From Chloroflexota bacterium (GTDB lineage Bacteria; Chloroflexota; Anaerolineae; Anaerolineales; UBA4823), in contig JAJUJL010000009.1 in NCBI GenBank assembly GCA_029265355.1, forward strand, positions 108,724-172,723: a stretch of 64,000 nt of DNA, written 5' to 3'. The notes below the pieces were generated by a model. That model did no database searches, was not told where the DNA came from, and saw nothing but the letters and a program-made list of their open reading frames with translations. This document shows positions 42,896-51,273 of this stretch, piece by piece. A program made the translations under genes and the position numbers. Position 1 is the first letter of the stretch, and each line of letters opens with the position of its first letter.

Positions 42896-44239
42896 TTACC
42901 CCTGGCTCCCGGAATTGATCCGCATCGCGACGCGGCGCACAGCAGATTTGATCTCCTCTTCATCCAGCGTCAGCAGCTCGCGGTTCAGCATAACTGGCTT
43001 GCCGTGAATGAACACACTGCGCACATCGCTCTTGTTGGCGGCATAGATCAAATGGGAATACACATTGTACAAAGGCGTCAGGTGCGGCGCATCCAAATCT
43101 AGAATAGCAATATCCGCCAATTTGCCAGTCTCCAACGAGCCCAAGCGATCCTGCATACCAATCGCTCGCGCTGCCTTGACGGTCGCCATCTCGAAGACAT
43201 GCTCCGCTTTCGGGCAAGTCGGGTCTCCCCAAACACCCTTGTGCACCATCGCCGCAGTGAACATTTCACCAAGCATATCCAGGTCATTGTTCGTCGCCGC
43301 GCCATCTGTGCCAATGGCTACATTGACCCCGGCGCGCAGCAGGTCTGGTAAGCGCGCCACACCATTGGACAGTTTCAAATTCGATTCCGGGCAGTGGGCA
43401 ACGGAAGTGCTGGTATCTTTCAACAGTTGAATTTCATCGTCTCGCAGATGGACACAGTGCGCCAACAGCGTGCGCGGCCCAAGCAGGCCAACTTCGTGCA
43501 AGTATTCGATCGGGGTCTTCCCGAAGCGCTGCTGAATGGTCTCAACTTCGACGCGAGACTCGGAAGCGTGGGTAACAAACAATAACTGGTAATCTTCCGA
43601 AATCTGCCGCGCGTTCTCCAGCATCTGCCTTGAAGTGGTGTAAGTGGAATGCACTTGCACGCAGCAAGTGACCAGCGGATTGGTTCGAAATTCTTCAATA
43701 TAGCTCTGAGCACGGGGGATATGATTCTCAGGCATCACCCCATCGGGTCCAACAATTTCTGTGAACGCCGGACCATTCACCAGGCGGAACCCGGCATTCA
43801 CCGCAGTGCGTGTATTATCCCAAAGCTGCCAATACATATCGTGGGCGCAAGTTACACCGCCGCGGATCATTTCCACCAGTGCCAGTTGGGTTCCAGCTCG
43901 CACATTACTCACGTTGGCAAATGCCGCCTCCAGGGGCCAGATGCGCCCCAACCAGGCCTCCAGTGGTTGATCATCAACCAGCCCGCGGAAAATGGTCATC
44001 GCCAGGTGCGAATGCACGTTGATCAAGCCCGGAATCACCAGGCAACCGGAAGCGTCAATGGTCTGCCGCGCCTGGATGTGCTCTGCGATTTGCACGGCTG
44101 GGCCGATGGAGACAATCTCAGCCCCGCGTATAGCGATCGCTCCGTTTTCGATCACCCTGCGCTTTGCGTCCATGGTGACCAACGTGCCGCCTTTGATCAG
44201 GTAATCTGCCGATTGGGTAGGGTTTTGGGGATCGATCAC
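42896..44239 (-). CDS. mtaD: Amidohydrolase, 5'-methylthioadenosine/S-adenosylhomocysteine deaminase-like
   Basis: 447 residues from a GTG at 44239 with AGAGAG upstream; a longer GTG start at 44290 lies inside a hairpin and is unlikely. The metal-dependent hydrolase motifs are HSHLAMTIFRG (HxH), THASESRVEVE, AHCVHLRDDEI, SVAHCPESN and IGTDGAATNNDLDML (Asp). This set is typical of MTA/SAH deaminases (MtaD). They convert methylthioadenosine to methylthioinosine. Its operon also has a nucleoside phosphorylase whose purine site favours 6-oxopurines, supporting the deamination route. Confidence 0.86.
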   Translation of the reverse strand: MIDPQNPTQSADYLIKGGTLVTMDAKRRVIENGAIAIRGAEIVSIGPAVQIAEHIQARQTIDASGCLVIPGLINVHSHLAMTIFRGLVDDQPLEAWLGRIWPLEAAFANVSNVRAGTQLALVEMIRGGVTCAHDMYWQLWDNTRTAVNAGFRLVNGPAFTEIVGPDGVMPENHIPRAQSYIEEFRTNPLVTCCVQVHSTYTTSRQMLENARQISEDYQLLFVTHASESRVEVETIQQRFGKTPIEYLHEVGLLGPRTLLAHCVHLRDDEIQLLKDTSTSVAHCPESNLKLSNGVARLPDLLRAGVNVAIGTDGAATNNDLDMLGEMFTAAMVHKGVWGDPTCPKAEHVFEMATVKAARAIGMQDRLGSLETGKLADIAILDLDAPHLTPLYNVYSHLIYAANKSDVRSVFIHGKPVMLNRELLTLDEEEIKSAVRRVAMRINSGSQG

Positions 44240-44274
44240 AATCACACTCTCTGCGACAAATTCGAGGATAAAGC

Positions 44275-44312
44275 AGTGGCGTTTTGCCACAACACTTCAG
44301 CAAAACGCCACT
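44275..44312. repeat. 12-bp inverted repeat before the amidohydrolase gene
   Basis: AGTGGCGTTTTG (44275-44286) and CAAAACGCCACT (44301-44312) form a 12-bp stem with a 14-base loop in the gap after the S-component gene. No T run follows, so partial termination or mRNA processing is more likely than full termination. Confidence 0.6.
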
Positions 44313-44335
44313 CCCAGTCGGTAATCCAGCTTCGA

Positions 44336-45169
44336 TCAGTCTTCTTCCTCAACGAACTGCTCCTGGCCTCCCAGTATAAAGCCAGCAACGACAATCAAGA
44401 GCAGGAATGGCAACACAGCGATCCAAACGGCGGCGCTGCCCTGGGTGCCTGTGAAGCCATAGATCTGCTGCCCGGCGGCGCCAACGGCCACCAACAGCCC
44501 CACAATCAGGCCACCGAGTGAGCCAACGATCATCAAAAGGGAACCGAGGGTTTTGGCTGTGCCCGCCGCCACATCTTGTTTATCCATGATGTCGGTCCAA
44601 ACCAGGCCCCAGCGCTTGACACGCGGGTAGAACAAGGCCAGCAAGATCGGACCGACCAGGAAGGCGGCAGCGAAGTTGTTGACCGTGATGGTAATCGCCA
44701 AAAAGGCGAATGGCACGATCTGGGCGATATCCAGGTACCAGGCGATCACAATGGCGCAGGCCGCGGAGGATGTCAGGCTCACCAACTCGAATGCCAGGAT
44801 TTTCCTGAAATTGTTGGTGGTCGGCGACATATCGTCTTGCTTTACCAGGCCGAAGGTTGCACCCCACATCTTGTAAGGAATGAAACCCAGCAAGAAGTTA
44901 CCGAAGAAACCAAAGATCGAGCCAGGGCCAAAGGTGCCCCCAAACAGATCACCAATGGTATTGCCAATCGCAGCACCCCAGGCTCCCGCAGGTCCAAAGA
45001 GCAAACCGAATACTGGCGGGAAGACATTGGCAGGGCGCACTTCGGTGATACCTGGCACGATCACAATACCGCCTTTGAAGACAATCAAGAAAGCGGCGTA
45101 AATAGCTGCCGAAAGAGCTACCAGGATGATCATCCGGGTATTCTTCCACATGGTAATGACTTCTTTCAT
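44336..45169 (-). CDS. ECF transporter substrate-specific (S) component-like membrane protein
   Basis: 277 residues with about seven hydrophobic segments. The N-terminal part resembles S components: AALSAAIYAAFL-type first helix with small residues, then EVRPANVFPPVFGLLFGP and GNTIGDLFGGTFGPGSIFGFFGNFLLGF. S components dive to capture the solute and dock on EcfT. It is somewhat longer than typical ones (about 200), with an extra C-terminal pair of helices and an acidic tail. ATPase and T-component genes are in the same operon, which supports the assignment. Probable solute, from the neighbours: methylthioadenosine or a related nucleoside. Confidence 0.78.
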   Translation of the reverse strand: MKEVITMWKNTRMIILVALSAAIYAAFLIVFKGGIVIVPGITEVRPANVFPPVFGLLFGPAGAWGAAIGNTIGDLFGGTFGPGSIFGFFGNFLLGFIPYKMWGATFGLVKQDDMSPTTNNFRKILAFELVSLTSSAACAIVIAWYLDIAQIVPFAFLAITITVNNFAAAFLVGPILLALFYPRVKRWGLVWTDIMDKQDVAAGTAKTLGSLLMIVGSLGGLIVGLLVAVGAAGQQIYGFTGTQGSAAVWIAVLPFLLLIVVAGFILGGQEQFVEEED

Positions 45170-45278
45170 GATCGACTCTCCTTAGCTTACATCATCGAAT
45201 GAAAATGGATGGATAGATGACCGCTGTACTTTCTGTAGTGTTCAAAGCGTTCCTGTTTTTTTCACCTCCTGTTTCGAC

Positions 45279-46088
45279 TCAATTTTCCTGCGGGGGGCGC
45301 ACCATCATCAAGGCTGCTTCGCAAGCACAGGTGAGGCTTGACTCTACTTCCAATACATCGACAAATAGCCTCAACAACCTGTCCAGCAAGCGATCTACGC
45401 CTTGGGTCACAATCTGGATATTCTCTTCCAGTCCTGCAGCCCAGTTGATCGAATACGCCACTGCGGCGTAGTGCATGCCCAGCTCGCGGGCCAGGTGCGA
45501 CTCTGGCACGCCCGTCATTCCCACCAGATCGACGCCCAGTCGCTCGTACATGCGTATCTCCGCCGGCGTCTCGAAACGCGGACCGTTGGTGGCTCCGTAT
45601 ACGCCTCCATCTATCAGATCCAAACCGGCCAGGTTGGCTTGCGCCAACAAGCGCTTGCGCAGCGCCTGGCAATAGGGCTGGTTCATCTCCAGGTAGGCAT
45701 GTCCAGAGTCGCCGCCGTTATAGTAAGACAAGGGACGCCCGGAAGTGAAATTAATGAAGTCGCTTAGCACAACCAGGCTGAGCGGCGGCATTCTTCGATT
45801 GATGGAACCGACCGCATTCGTTGCGAATATCCGGCGCACGCCTAGGAGCTGCAGCGCTTTCATGTTGCCCAGGTAGTTGATGGCGTGAGGTGGGTTCTTT
45901 CGATTGGGTCCATGTCGGTTTAGATAAACAATAGGAAAGGGCTGCTTCTCGACAACATAGACCGTCACTTCGCCATAGGGTGTTTGCACTACTTGCAAAT
46001 GCAAGTCCATCCCCGGCAAACCATCGATACCTGTCCCTCCGATAATCGCTACTCTTTCACGCATTGGCGCTGTAGGATTCATCTTCAT
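45279..46088 (-). CDS. mtnP: Methylthioadenosine/methylthioinosine-type nucleoside phosphorylase
   Basis: 269 residues of the PNP/MTAP trimeric family: GGTGIDGLPG, NRHGPNRKNPPHAINY, GGVYGATNGPRFETPAEI and MTGVPESHLARELG. In human MTAP the purine is read by two aspartates in TDYD. Aligned here are Asn215 and Ala217 (YSINWAAG), the pattern expected for 6-oxopurines such as methylthioinosine. Together with the deaminase-like gene in the operon, this suggests that MTA is first deaminated and then phosphorolysed to methylthioribose 1-phosphate. The alignment is by eye. Confidence 0.85.
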   Translation of the reverse strand: MKMNPTAPMRERVAIIGGTGIDGLPGMDLHLQVVQTPYGEVTVYVVEKQPFPIVYLNRHGPNRKNPPHAINYLGNMKALQLLGVRRIFATNAVGSINRRMPPLSLVVLSDFINFTSGRPLSYYNGGDSGHAYLEMNQPYCQALRKRLLAQANLAGLDLIDGGVYGATNGPRFETPAEIRMYERLGVDLVGMTGVPESHLARELGMHYAAVAYSINWAAGLEENIQIVTQGVDRLLDRLLRLFVDVLEVESSLTCACEAALMMVRPPQEN

Positions 46089-46100
46089 CTGTAGAAACCC

Positions 46101-47150
46101 CTACAACGGAAAATGGTTTCTCAGATCGAACGGGCTGAATACTCCCAGCCGGGTGATGATTCCGGAGACCAGATGAGGCGGCGTGATATCGAAAGCTGGA
46201 TAGTATGCGGGAATTTCAGCGATCGTAGTCGGCGTCCCACGGCATTGGCGCAGTTCACTGGCGTCCCGTTCTTCGACCTCGATCGAGGCGCGATCGGGCT
46301 TGTGGGGATCCAATCCCCAGCAGTACGCGAAATAAGGCACGTGATGGTAATGGGCAGCAATTGCGTTTTGGAAGGTGCCGATCTTATTGACCACATGCCC
46401 GTCCAGGGTGATCAAATCAGCAGCGGTGAAATACTTTTGCACTTTGCCCTGGGAAAGCACAAACGCAGGCATGTTATCGCTGATCAGGTGCACTGGAATG
46501 CCCAATTCTTGAATGCACGGAGCGGTCAGGCGCGCGCCTTGTAAGTAGGGGCGCGTCTCGGGCACGAACACCTGGATGCGCTTGCCTTCTCGCCAAGCCA
46601 TGCTCAAGCTCAGAATAAAAGCGGTTTCAGCAAAACACATCGTGAGAATGCCGTCGCCATCGGAGATTAAATCGGCGCCGTAGCGGGCTGTGCTGGCATA
46701 GTCAACATAGGACTGGGTGCGACGCTGCTCGATCCAGTTGAGCAATGCCGCTTCCACGGATTCCTGGCGCTCGAGAGCGTCATTCGCCACCTGCAGCGCA
46801 GCCTCCAGACGGCGCGCCAGGGCAGTGTTGGTCGGTCGGGTATGGATGAGTCGCGTCGTTGCCGCTTGCAAACCGGCGCGGATTTCATCCGCGGGGCGAT
46901 GGCTCAGACGGTTGGCTTCCATAGCCAAGGCATACATGGCGGCAATCGAAGGTCCGCCCCCTTGTGTCACCATCGTTTCGATCGCTAGCGCTACGCTCTC
47001 TACATCGGGGCAACTTACAAAGACTCTCTCGAAAGGGTAGCGCCGGCGGTCAAAGATGTGTACTGCGCCATCCTCATAACGGGCAACATTCTCCCGCTTC
47101 AATATAAAAGGGAGCATCTCGTTGACATCTTGGCTCGTGTTATTTTCCAT
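46101..47150 (-). CDS. MtnA-like methylthioribose-1-phosphate isomerase homologue, divergent
   Basis: 349 residues of the eIF2B/MtnA fold. Catalytic residues of Bacillus MtnA appear kept: Cys172 (ILTMCFAE) for Cys160 and Asp225 (SDNMPA) for Asp240, and NKIGTFQNAIAA and ETRPYLQGARLTA match. The phosphate-binding region is unusual: GGGPSIAA replaces RGAPAIG, TRPTNTAL replaces TRPTAVNL, and HCNAG-type context is MCFAE. It may therefore isomerise a related pentose 1-phosphate. The operon context (MtnP, MtaD, ECF transporter) makes methylthioribose 1-phosphate or 5-deoxyribose 1-phosphate the obvious candidates. Confidence 0.8.
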   Translation of the reverse strand: MENNTSQDVNEMLPFILKRENVARYEDGAVHIFDRRRYPFERVFVSCPDVESVALAIETMVTQGGGPSIAAMYALAMEANRLSHRPADEIRAGLQAATTRLIHTRPTNTALARRLEAALQVANDALERQESVEAALLNWIEQRRTQSYVDYASTARYGADLISDGDGILTMCFAETAFILSLSMAWREGKRIQVFVPETRPYLQGARLTAPCIQELGIPVHLISDNMPAFVLSQGKVQKYFTAADLITLDGHVVNKIGTFQNAIAAHYHHVPYFAYCWGLDPHKPDRASIEVEERDASELRQCRGTPTTIAEIPAYYPAFDITPPHLVSGIITRLGVFSPFDLRNHFPL

Positions 47151-47154
47151 AGCC

Positions 47155-47934
47155 TTAGAACCGCCTCAATCCGGTCAGATTACCGTAGCCCGCAATGTTC
47201 AAGTAAATGGAAATCACGACCAGTAACAAGCCAAATAGCAAAACTGCGTAATCGGCTTTCCCCATCTTGATTTCCAGGTAAGTGGTGCGATCTTCACGCG
47301 CTCCAAACCCACGCGACTCCAGCGCCATTCCAAAAATATTCGTGCTGCGAATGGTAGAGATAAAGACCGGGATGAGCAAGGGGATAAACTTGCGGATACG
47401 TTCGATGAAATTCCCACTTTCCAGGTTCAAGCCGCGGCTGCGCTGAGCCTGGCTGATGATCAGGGTATTTGCCGCAATGGTCGGGACAAGTCTCAGGGAG
47501 GTGGAGATGGCAAATCCCACCCGATAGGGTAATCCCAAACGGATCATTCCCATGACCAGTTCTTCATTGCGGGTTGTGCTGACCATGATCATCCCCATGG
47601 TGATGATGGTCAACATCAACAACGTGCGTGAGACGCTGTACTGCAGTGACTCAACTTCAATAAACCAGAAAAGTGGGGTCGCACCGTTGGCAAAAAAGTT
47701 CCAAATCACCAGGCTGGAAATGGTGAGAACCAGCAGGACGAAACGAATCCGGCGGAGATTGGGCCAGGCTTTCGCAATAACCAGTTGTAAGAAGACCAGC
47801 GCGACGCAGGGCAGCAACCAGAGGGGGTTTTCGAATTGTAAGACAGCAATAAAGATGATTAAGAACACCAGCAACTTGGTGCGGGGATCCAGCCGGTGGA
47901 TGAACGTGTTGTAATCCAGGTAAATCTCAGCATC
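47155..47934 (-). CDS. ecfT: ECF transporter transmembrane (T) component
   Basis: 259 residues from ATG 47934 with GGAGG upstream, 2 bases after the ATPase stop. Five or so membrane segments and the two coupling-helix signatures typical of EcfT are visible (QAQRSRGLNLE and ALESRGFGARED, both with the A-x-R-G-like motif). EcfT links the two ATPases to the S component. Full length. Confidence 0.9.
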   Translation of the reverse strand, partial: DAEIYLDYNTFIHRLDPRTKLLVFLIIFIAVLQFENPLWLLPCVALVFLQLVIAKAWPNLRRIRFVLLVLTISSLVIWNFFANGATPLFWFIEVESLQYSVSRTLLMLTIITMGMIMVSTTRNEELVMGMIRLGLPYRVGFAISTSLRLVPTIAANTLIISQAQRSRGLNLESGNFIERIRKFIPLLIPVFISTIRSTNIFGMALESRGFGAREDRTTYLEIKMGKADYAVLLFGLLLVVISIYLNIAGYGNLTGLRRF

Positions 47935-47936
47935 CA

Positions 47937-49682
47937 TCAGTCGATTCCTCCGGATAGGCAATCCAACATCTCTTGAGGCCGCAACATGGTTTTTGCCAGC
48001 AGATTGCTGAATTGGATGAAGTGCGGGGGTCTCAGGTAAGCCTCTTTGAGCAGTTGTTCTTGTGCGAACACCTGTCGCGGTGTGCCCTCCAGGTACAACC
48101 TTCCGTCCTTAACTACGAAGACACGCTGAGCGTACTCGGCAACCACCCACATATGATGGGTTACAAAAATAATCGTGCTTCCCTGTTCATTTAACCTGCG
48201 CACCATCTCCATCATACTGCGCTGTTCGCCATAATCCAGCCCGGTCGTTGGTTCATCCAGGATGAGCACATCCGGACGGGCTGCCAACACCGCCGCAACC
48301 GCCACACGTTGGCGGCCGCTCTTGGTCAGGCTGAACGGATCCTGGCCTTCATAACCAGCCAGCCCAACTGCGGAGAGCGCCTCTTCAACTCGGCGCTTGA
48401 CCTCCTTCTCATCCAGGTGGCGCAATCGTGGGCTGAAAGCCACCTCCTCGAACACCGTCTCCGAGAAAATCTGGTGATCCGGATTCTGGAACACATAGCC
48501 CACTTTCTGACCCAACTTGAAGACCCCTTGTTCCCTTGTGGGCTTGCCTTCCACAAGCACTTCACCCTGGGTGGGCATCAACAATCCATTCAGGTGTTTG
48601 GCCAGCGTCGTTTTCCCACTGCCATTTTGCCCCACAATGGCCACAATTTCGCCCGGGTAAATTTCCAGGTCAATACCGGAAAGCGCCTTCACACCCGAAG
48701 GATAAGTGTGGGAAAGCTCCTGACACCTGATCAGCGGTTGCCCGCTGTTCTTCAGCGCCTGGGTCTCCTGTTTGACCAGCTCAGCATACTTCTGGTCAGA
48801 CAGGCTCCAGCCAGATAGCTCGAAACTGGTCTTTGCCTCCTCGGGTGTGAATGGGAGCGCAGGCGCCGTTCCGCCAGCGCCTGCGCTTCCGCCAGAACGC
48901 TGCTTATTCTTCCAGGCTTTGAGAAAAAAGCTCGGGATGCCGAGAGGCATCAAGCCGATACTTTCCATTAACTCGATATCCTGGAGCACCTGTCTCGCTG
49001 GTCCGAGGCGGATCAACTCCCCTTCCTTCAAGAAAGCGATGCGGTCGGCATGCAGCACTTCTTCCGTTTCATGCTCAACGACCATCAGCGTGATATCCTC
49101 ACGCTGCCGCAAATTATCGGTGATCTGAAAAATCCCCAATTTACTGATCGGATCCAGGTCCGTGGTAGGTTCATCCATCACCAGTACCTGGGGCTTCATC
49201 GCCAGAACCGAGGCGATCGCCAGTTTTTGTTTTTGTCCACCGGAGAGCGTTGAAGGCGGCCTCTTCCGAAATTGCTCCAGGCCGACATAAGCCAGATTCT
49301 CTTGAATTCGCCGAGCGATCTCAGGGCGGGGCACCCCAAAATTTTCCGGTCCGAAGGCGACCTCTAATTCCACACTGGTGGAAAATAATTGGGCTTCAAA
49401 ATCCTGGAAAACAAGGCCCACCTGCTCCGCCATCTGTGAGACGGTGTGCTGGCGCGTATTGCGGCCGTTCACAATCACATCGCCGCTGAATTTCCCTTTA
49501 TGAAAGTGGGGAATTAGCCCATTGATGCAAGCTGCCAGTGTGCTTTTGCCAGCTTCGCTGGGACCCATTACCACCAAAAACTCTCCCCTCCCTACCTCGA
49601 GTTGAATATTCTGCAAAGCTGGTTTTTTGGTCCCCCGATAACGATAACTTAAATCCTGGAGGGCAATCACGGGTTCAGCCAT
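47937..49682 (-). CDS. ecfA: ECF transporter ATPase with two fused ATP-binding domains
   Basis: 581 residues from ATG 49682; the open frame extends upstream but crosses the promoter. Domain 1 (about 5-250) has Walker A GPSEAGKS, signature LSGGQKQKLAIASV and DEPTTDLDP. Domain 2 (about 300-560) has GQNGSGKT, then a changed signature LTKSGRQRVAVAAV (normally LSGGQ), then DEPTTGLDYGEQRS. The second signature, TKSGR, is unusual and may make that nucleotide site different. Fusion of EcfA1 and EcfA2 is known in many lineages. Upstream is a strong promoter at 49720-49747. Confidence 0.9.
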   Translation of the reverse strand: MAEPVIALQDLSYRYRGTKKPALQNIQLEVGRGEFLVVMGPSEAGKSTLAACINGLIPHFHKGKFSGDVIVNGRNTRQHTVSQMAEQVGLVFQDFEAQLFSTSVELEVAFGPENFGVPRPEIARRIQENLAYVGLEQFRKRPPSTLSGGQKQKLAIASVLAMKPQVLVMDEPTTDLDPISKLGIFQITDNLRQREDITLMVVEHETEEVLHADRIAFLKEGELIRLGPARQVLQDIELMESIGLMPLGIPSFFLKAWKNKQRSGGSAGAGGTAPALPFTPEEAKTSFELSGWSLSDQKYAELVKQETQALKNSGQPLIRCQELSHTYPSGVKALSGIDLEIYPGEIVAIVGQNGSGKTTLAKHLNGLLMPTQGEVLVEGKPTREQGVFKLGQKVGYVFQNPDHQIFSETVFEEVAFSPRLRHLDEKEVKRRVEEALSAVGLAGYEGQDPFSLTKSGRQRVAVAAVLAARPDVLILDEPTTGLDYGEQRSMMEMVRRLNEQGSTIIFVTHHMWVVAEYAQRVFVVKDGRLYLEGTPRQVFAQEQLLKEAYLRPPHFIQFSNLLAKTMLRPQEMLDCLSGGID

Positions 49683-49719
49683 CGCTCGTTCCTGTGGTTG
49701 AGATGAGATGCTCAAAATC

Positions 49720-49747
49720 ATTATAGGCATTAACAGCAAGGTGTCAA
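49720..49747 (-). promoter_or_regulatory. Strong promoter of the ECF-methylthioadenosine operon
   Basis: Minus strand TTGACA (49747-49742), 16-base spacer, TATAAT (49725-49720). Both hexamers are perfect. The leader before the ATPase ATG is short (about 30 bases), leaving no space for a riboswitch. Confidence 0.85.
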
Positions 49748-49788
49748 GCAGACCGAAATCTAAGGCAGTATCTGAGCACAAATCTTGC

Positions 49789-49838
49789 TGGACAGAACGG
49801 TCGCTTTTAACTATACTTGTATCTGTACAATTAGTACA
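49789..49838 (+). promoter_or_regulatory. Promoter and operator of the tupBC-like genes
   Basis: TGGACA (49789-49794), 17-base spacer, TATACT (49812-49817). TGTAC-AATTA-GTACA (49824-49838) is a perfect 5-bp inverted repeat placed right at the expected transcription start, a repressor-type position. The regulator is unknown. Confidence 0.7.
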
Positions 49839-49860
49839 ACTTAAGACACGGCGCTTCGTC

Positions 49861-50520
49861 ATGATCACTGACTTTTCCGAAATCATCACTTTATCTTTGC
49901 GTGTGAGCGGCATCGCGCTCTTTTTCAGCACCTTACTCGGCCTACCCATTGGTGCGCTGATCGGGTTGTACCGTTTCCCCGGTAGAAAACTGGTGGTTGC
50001 TTTGCTGTATACGGGCATGGGCTTTCCTCCCGTCGTGATTGGATTGTTGGTCTATCTGCTCCTTTCGCGCAGCGGTCCTCTGGGCTCACTGGGCTTGCCC
50101 TGGCTACCCGAGCTCTTTACTCCCGGAGCAATGATCATCGCCCAGACAATCATTAGCTTTCCAATGGTTGCCGGTTTTACCATGGCAGCTATACTGGCAA
50201 TAGACCCGCAGTTGCGCCAACAGATACGCTCGTTAGGTGCATCAGAATGGCAAATCGCCATGACACTTTTATCAGAGGTGCGCTTGGGCGTCATTGTCTC
50301 CATTGTGGCTGGCTTCGGGAGCATCATCTCAGAAGTGGGCGCAGTGATGCTGGTAGGCGGGAATATCGCCGGGCGCACACGCGTGATGACAACTGCCATC
50401 GTTTTAGAAACGCGCAAAGGAAATTTCGACCTGGCGCTGGCCTTGGGAGCAGTGCTGTTGGGGTTGACTTTCCTGGCCAACCTGATCATGCTGCGCTTAC
50501 AAGGGAAGGTCTTGGATTGA
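49861..50520 (+). CDS. tupB: TupB-like oxyanion ABC transporter permease
   Basis: 219 residues from ATG 49861, downstream of the promoter and operator; longer frames would cross them. About five membrane helices and an EAA-type loop (IRSLGASEWQIAMTLLSE) fit the tungstate/molybdate permease TupB, and GFGSIISEVGAVMLVGGNI is characteristic. It pairs with the ATPase gene, which overlaps its stop codon. The binding protein gene (tupA) is not next to it, so the substrate (tungstate, molybdate or another anion) is inferred. Confidence 0.8.
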   Translation: MITDFSEIITLSLRVSGIALFFSTLLGLPIGALIGLYRFPGRKLVVALLYTGMGFPPVVIGLLVYLLLSRSGPLGSLGLPWLPELFTPGAMIIAQTIISFPMVAGFTMAAILAIDPQLRQQIRSLGASEWQIAMTLLSEVRLGVIVSIVAGFGSIISEVGAVMLVGGNIAGRTRVMTTAIVLETRKGNFDLALALGAVLLGLTFLANLIMLRLQGKVLD

Positions 50521-51251
50521 TGACTGAAATTGTCTATCAATTGAGAAATCTGGCGAAAGAGTACGCTGGCCGGCGAGTATTGGATATCGACTTTCTGGAT
50601 ATTTACCGCGGAGAAGTCCTCGCCATTGTCGGACCATCTGGCTCTGGCAAGAGCACTTTGCTGCAATTACTGAATTTTCTTGAGTCTCCCTGCCAGGGGA
50701 CTATCACTTTCAATGGCGAGGTTTACCACAGCGCCAGGCTGCCCAGCCTGGAGGTGCGCCGGCGAGTGACTACTGTTTTTCAAAGACCGCTTTTGTTGAA
50801 TCGCACCGTGTGGCAGAATGTCTTCTATGGTTTGGCGTTGCGCAACAGCCCCGAGAGAGAACAACGCGCCCGCCAGGCATTGAACCAGGTGGGCATGTTG
50901 GATGCTGCCCATCAAGGCGCGTTGTCGCTTTCGGGTGGAGAGGGTCAGCGCGTTTCGCTGGCGCGCGCCATCGCTTTGCAACCGCAGGTGCTATTGCTCG
51001 ATGAACCAACCGCCAATCTGGATCCCTACAATATCCGAAAAATCGAAGATATCATCAAAGATCTGAACCGGGATCAGCAGGTGACGATGGTGGTCGTGAC
51101 ACACAATATCTTTCAAGCGCGGCGGCTGGCGCAACGGGTGGCTTTTCTGATGGAGGGCAAGCTGATCGAAGTGGCAAGTAACCCCGCATTTTTCGAATCA
51201 CCCCAGGATGCACGCACTGCAGCCTTTGTCGCTGGGGACATGGTTTATTGA
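50520..51251 (+). CDS. tupC: TupC-like ABC transporter ATP-binding protein
   Basis: 243 residues starting at ATG 50520, overlapping the permease stop codon (TGATG). Walker A GPSGSGKS at about 36-43, signature LSGGEGQRVSLARAI, and Walker B LLLDEPTANLDP with H-loop VVTHNIFQA. Short, single-domain ATPase as in TupC and other anion importers. Convergent with the NosL-like regulator gene 23 bases downstream. Confidence 0.85.
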   Translation: MTEIVYQLRNLAKEYAGRRVLDIDFLDIYRGEVLAIVGPSGSGKSTLLQLLNFLESPCQGTITFNGEVYHSARLPSLEVRRRVTTVFQRPLLLNRTVWQNVFYGLALRNSPEREQRARQALNQVGMLDAAHQGALSLSGGEGQRVSLARAIALQPQVLLLDEPTANLDPYNIRKIEDIIKDLNRDQQVTMVVVTHNIFQARRLAQRVAFLMEGKLIEVASNPAFFESPQDARTAAFVAGDMVY

Positions 51252-51273
51252 CATGCGCAAAGATTAATAACAA

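Noticed and set aside
44240..44290. GTG start at 44290 for the amidohydrolase
   Set aside because: The codon lies in the loop and arm of a 12-bp hairpin and has no ribosome-binding site; a GTG at 44239 has AGAGAG upstream.
49683..50018. 112-residue N-terminal extension of the fused ECF ATPase
   Set aside because: It overlaps the perfect minus-strand promoter and the divergent tupB promoter; the start at 49682 begins with the typical ATPase sequence.
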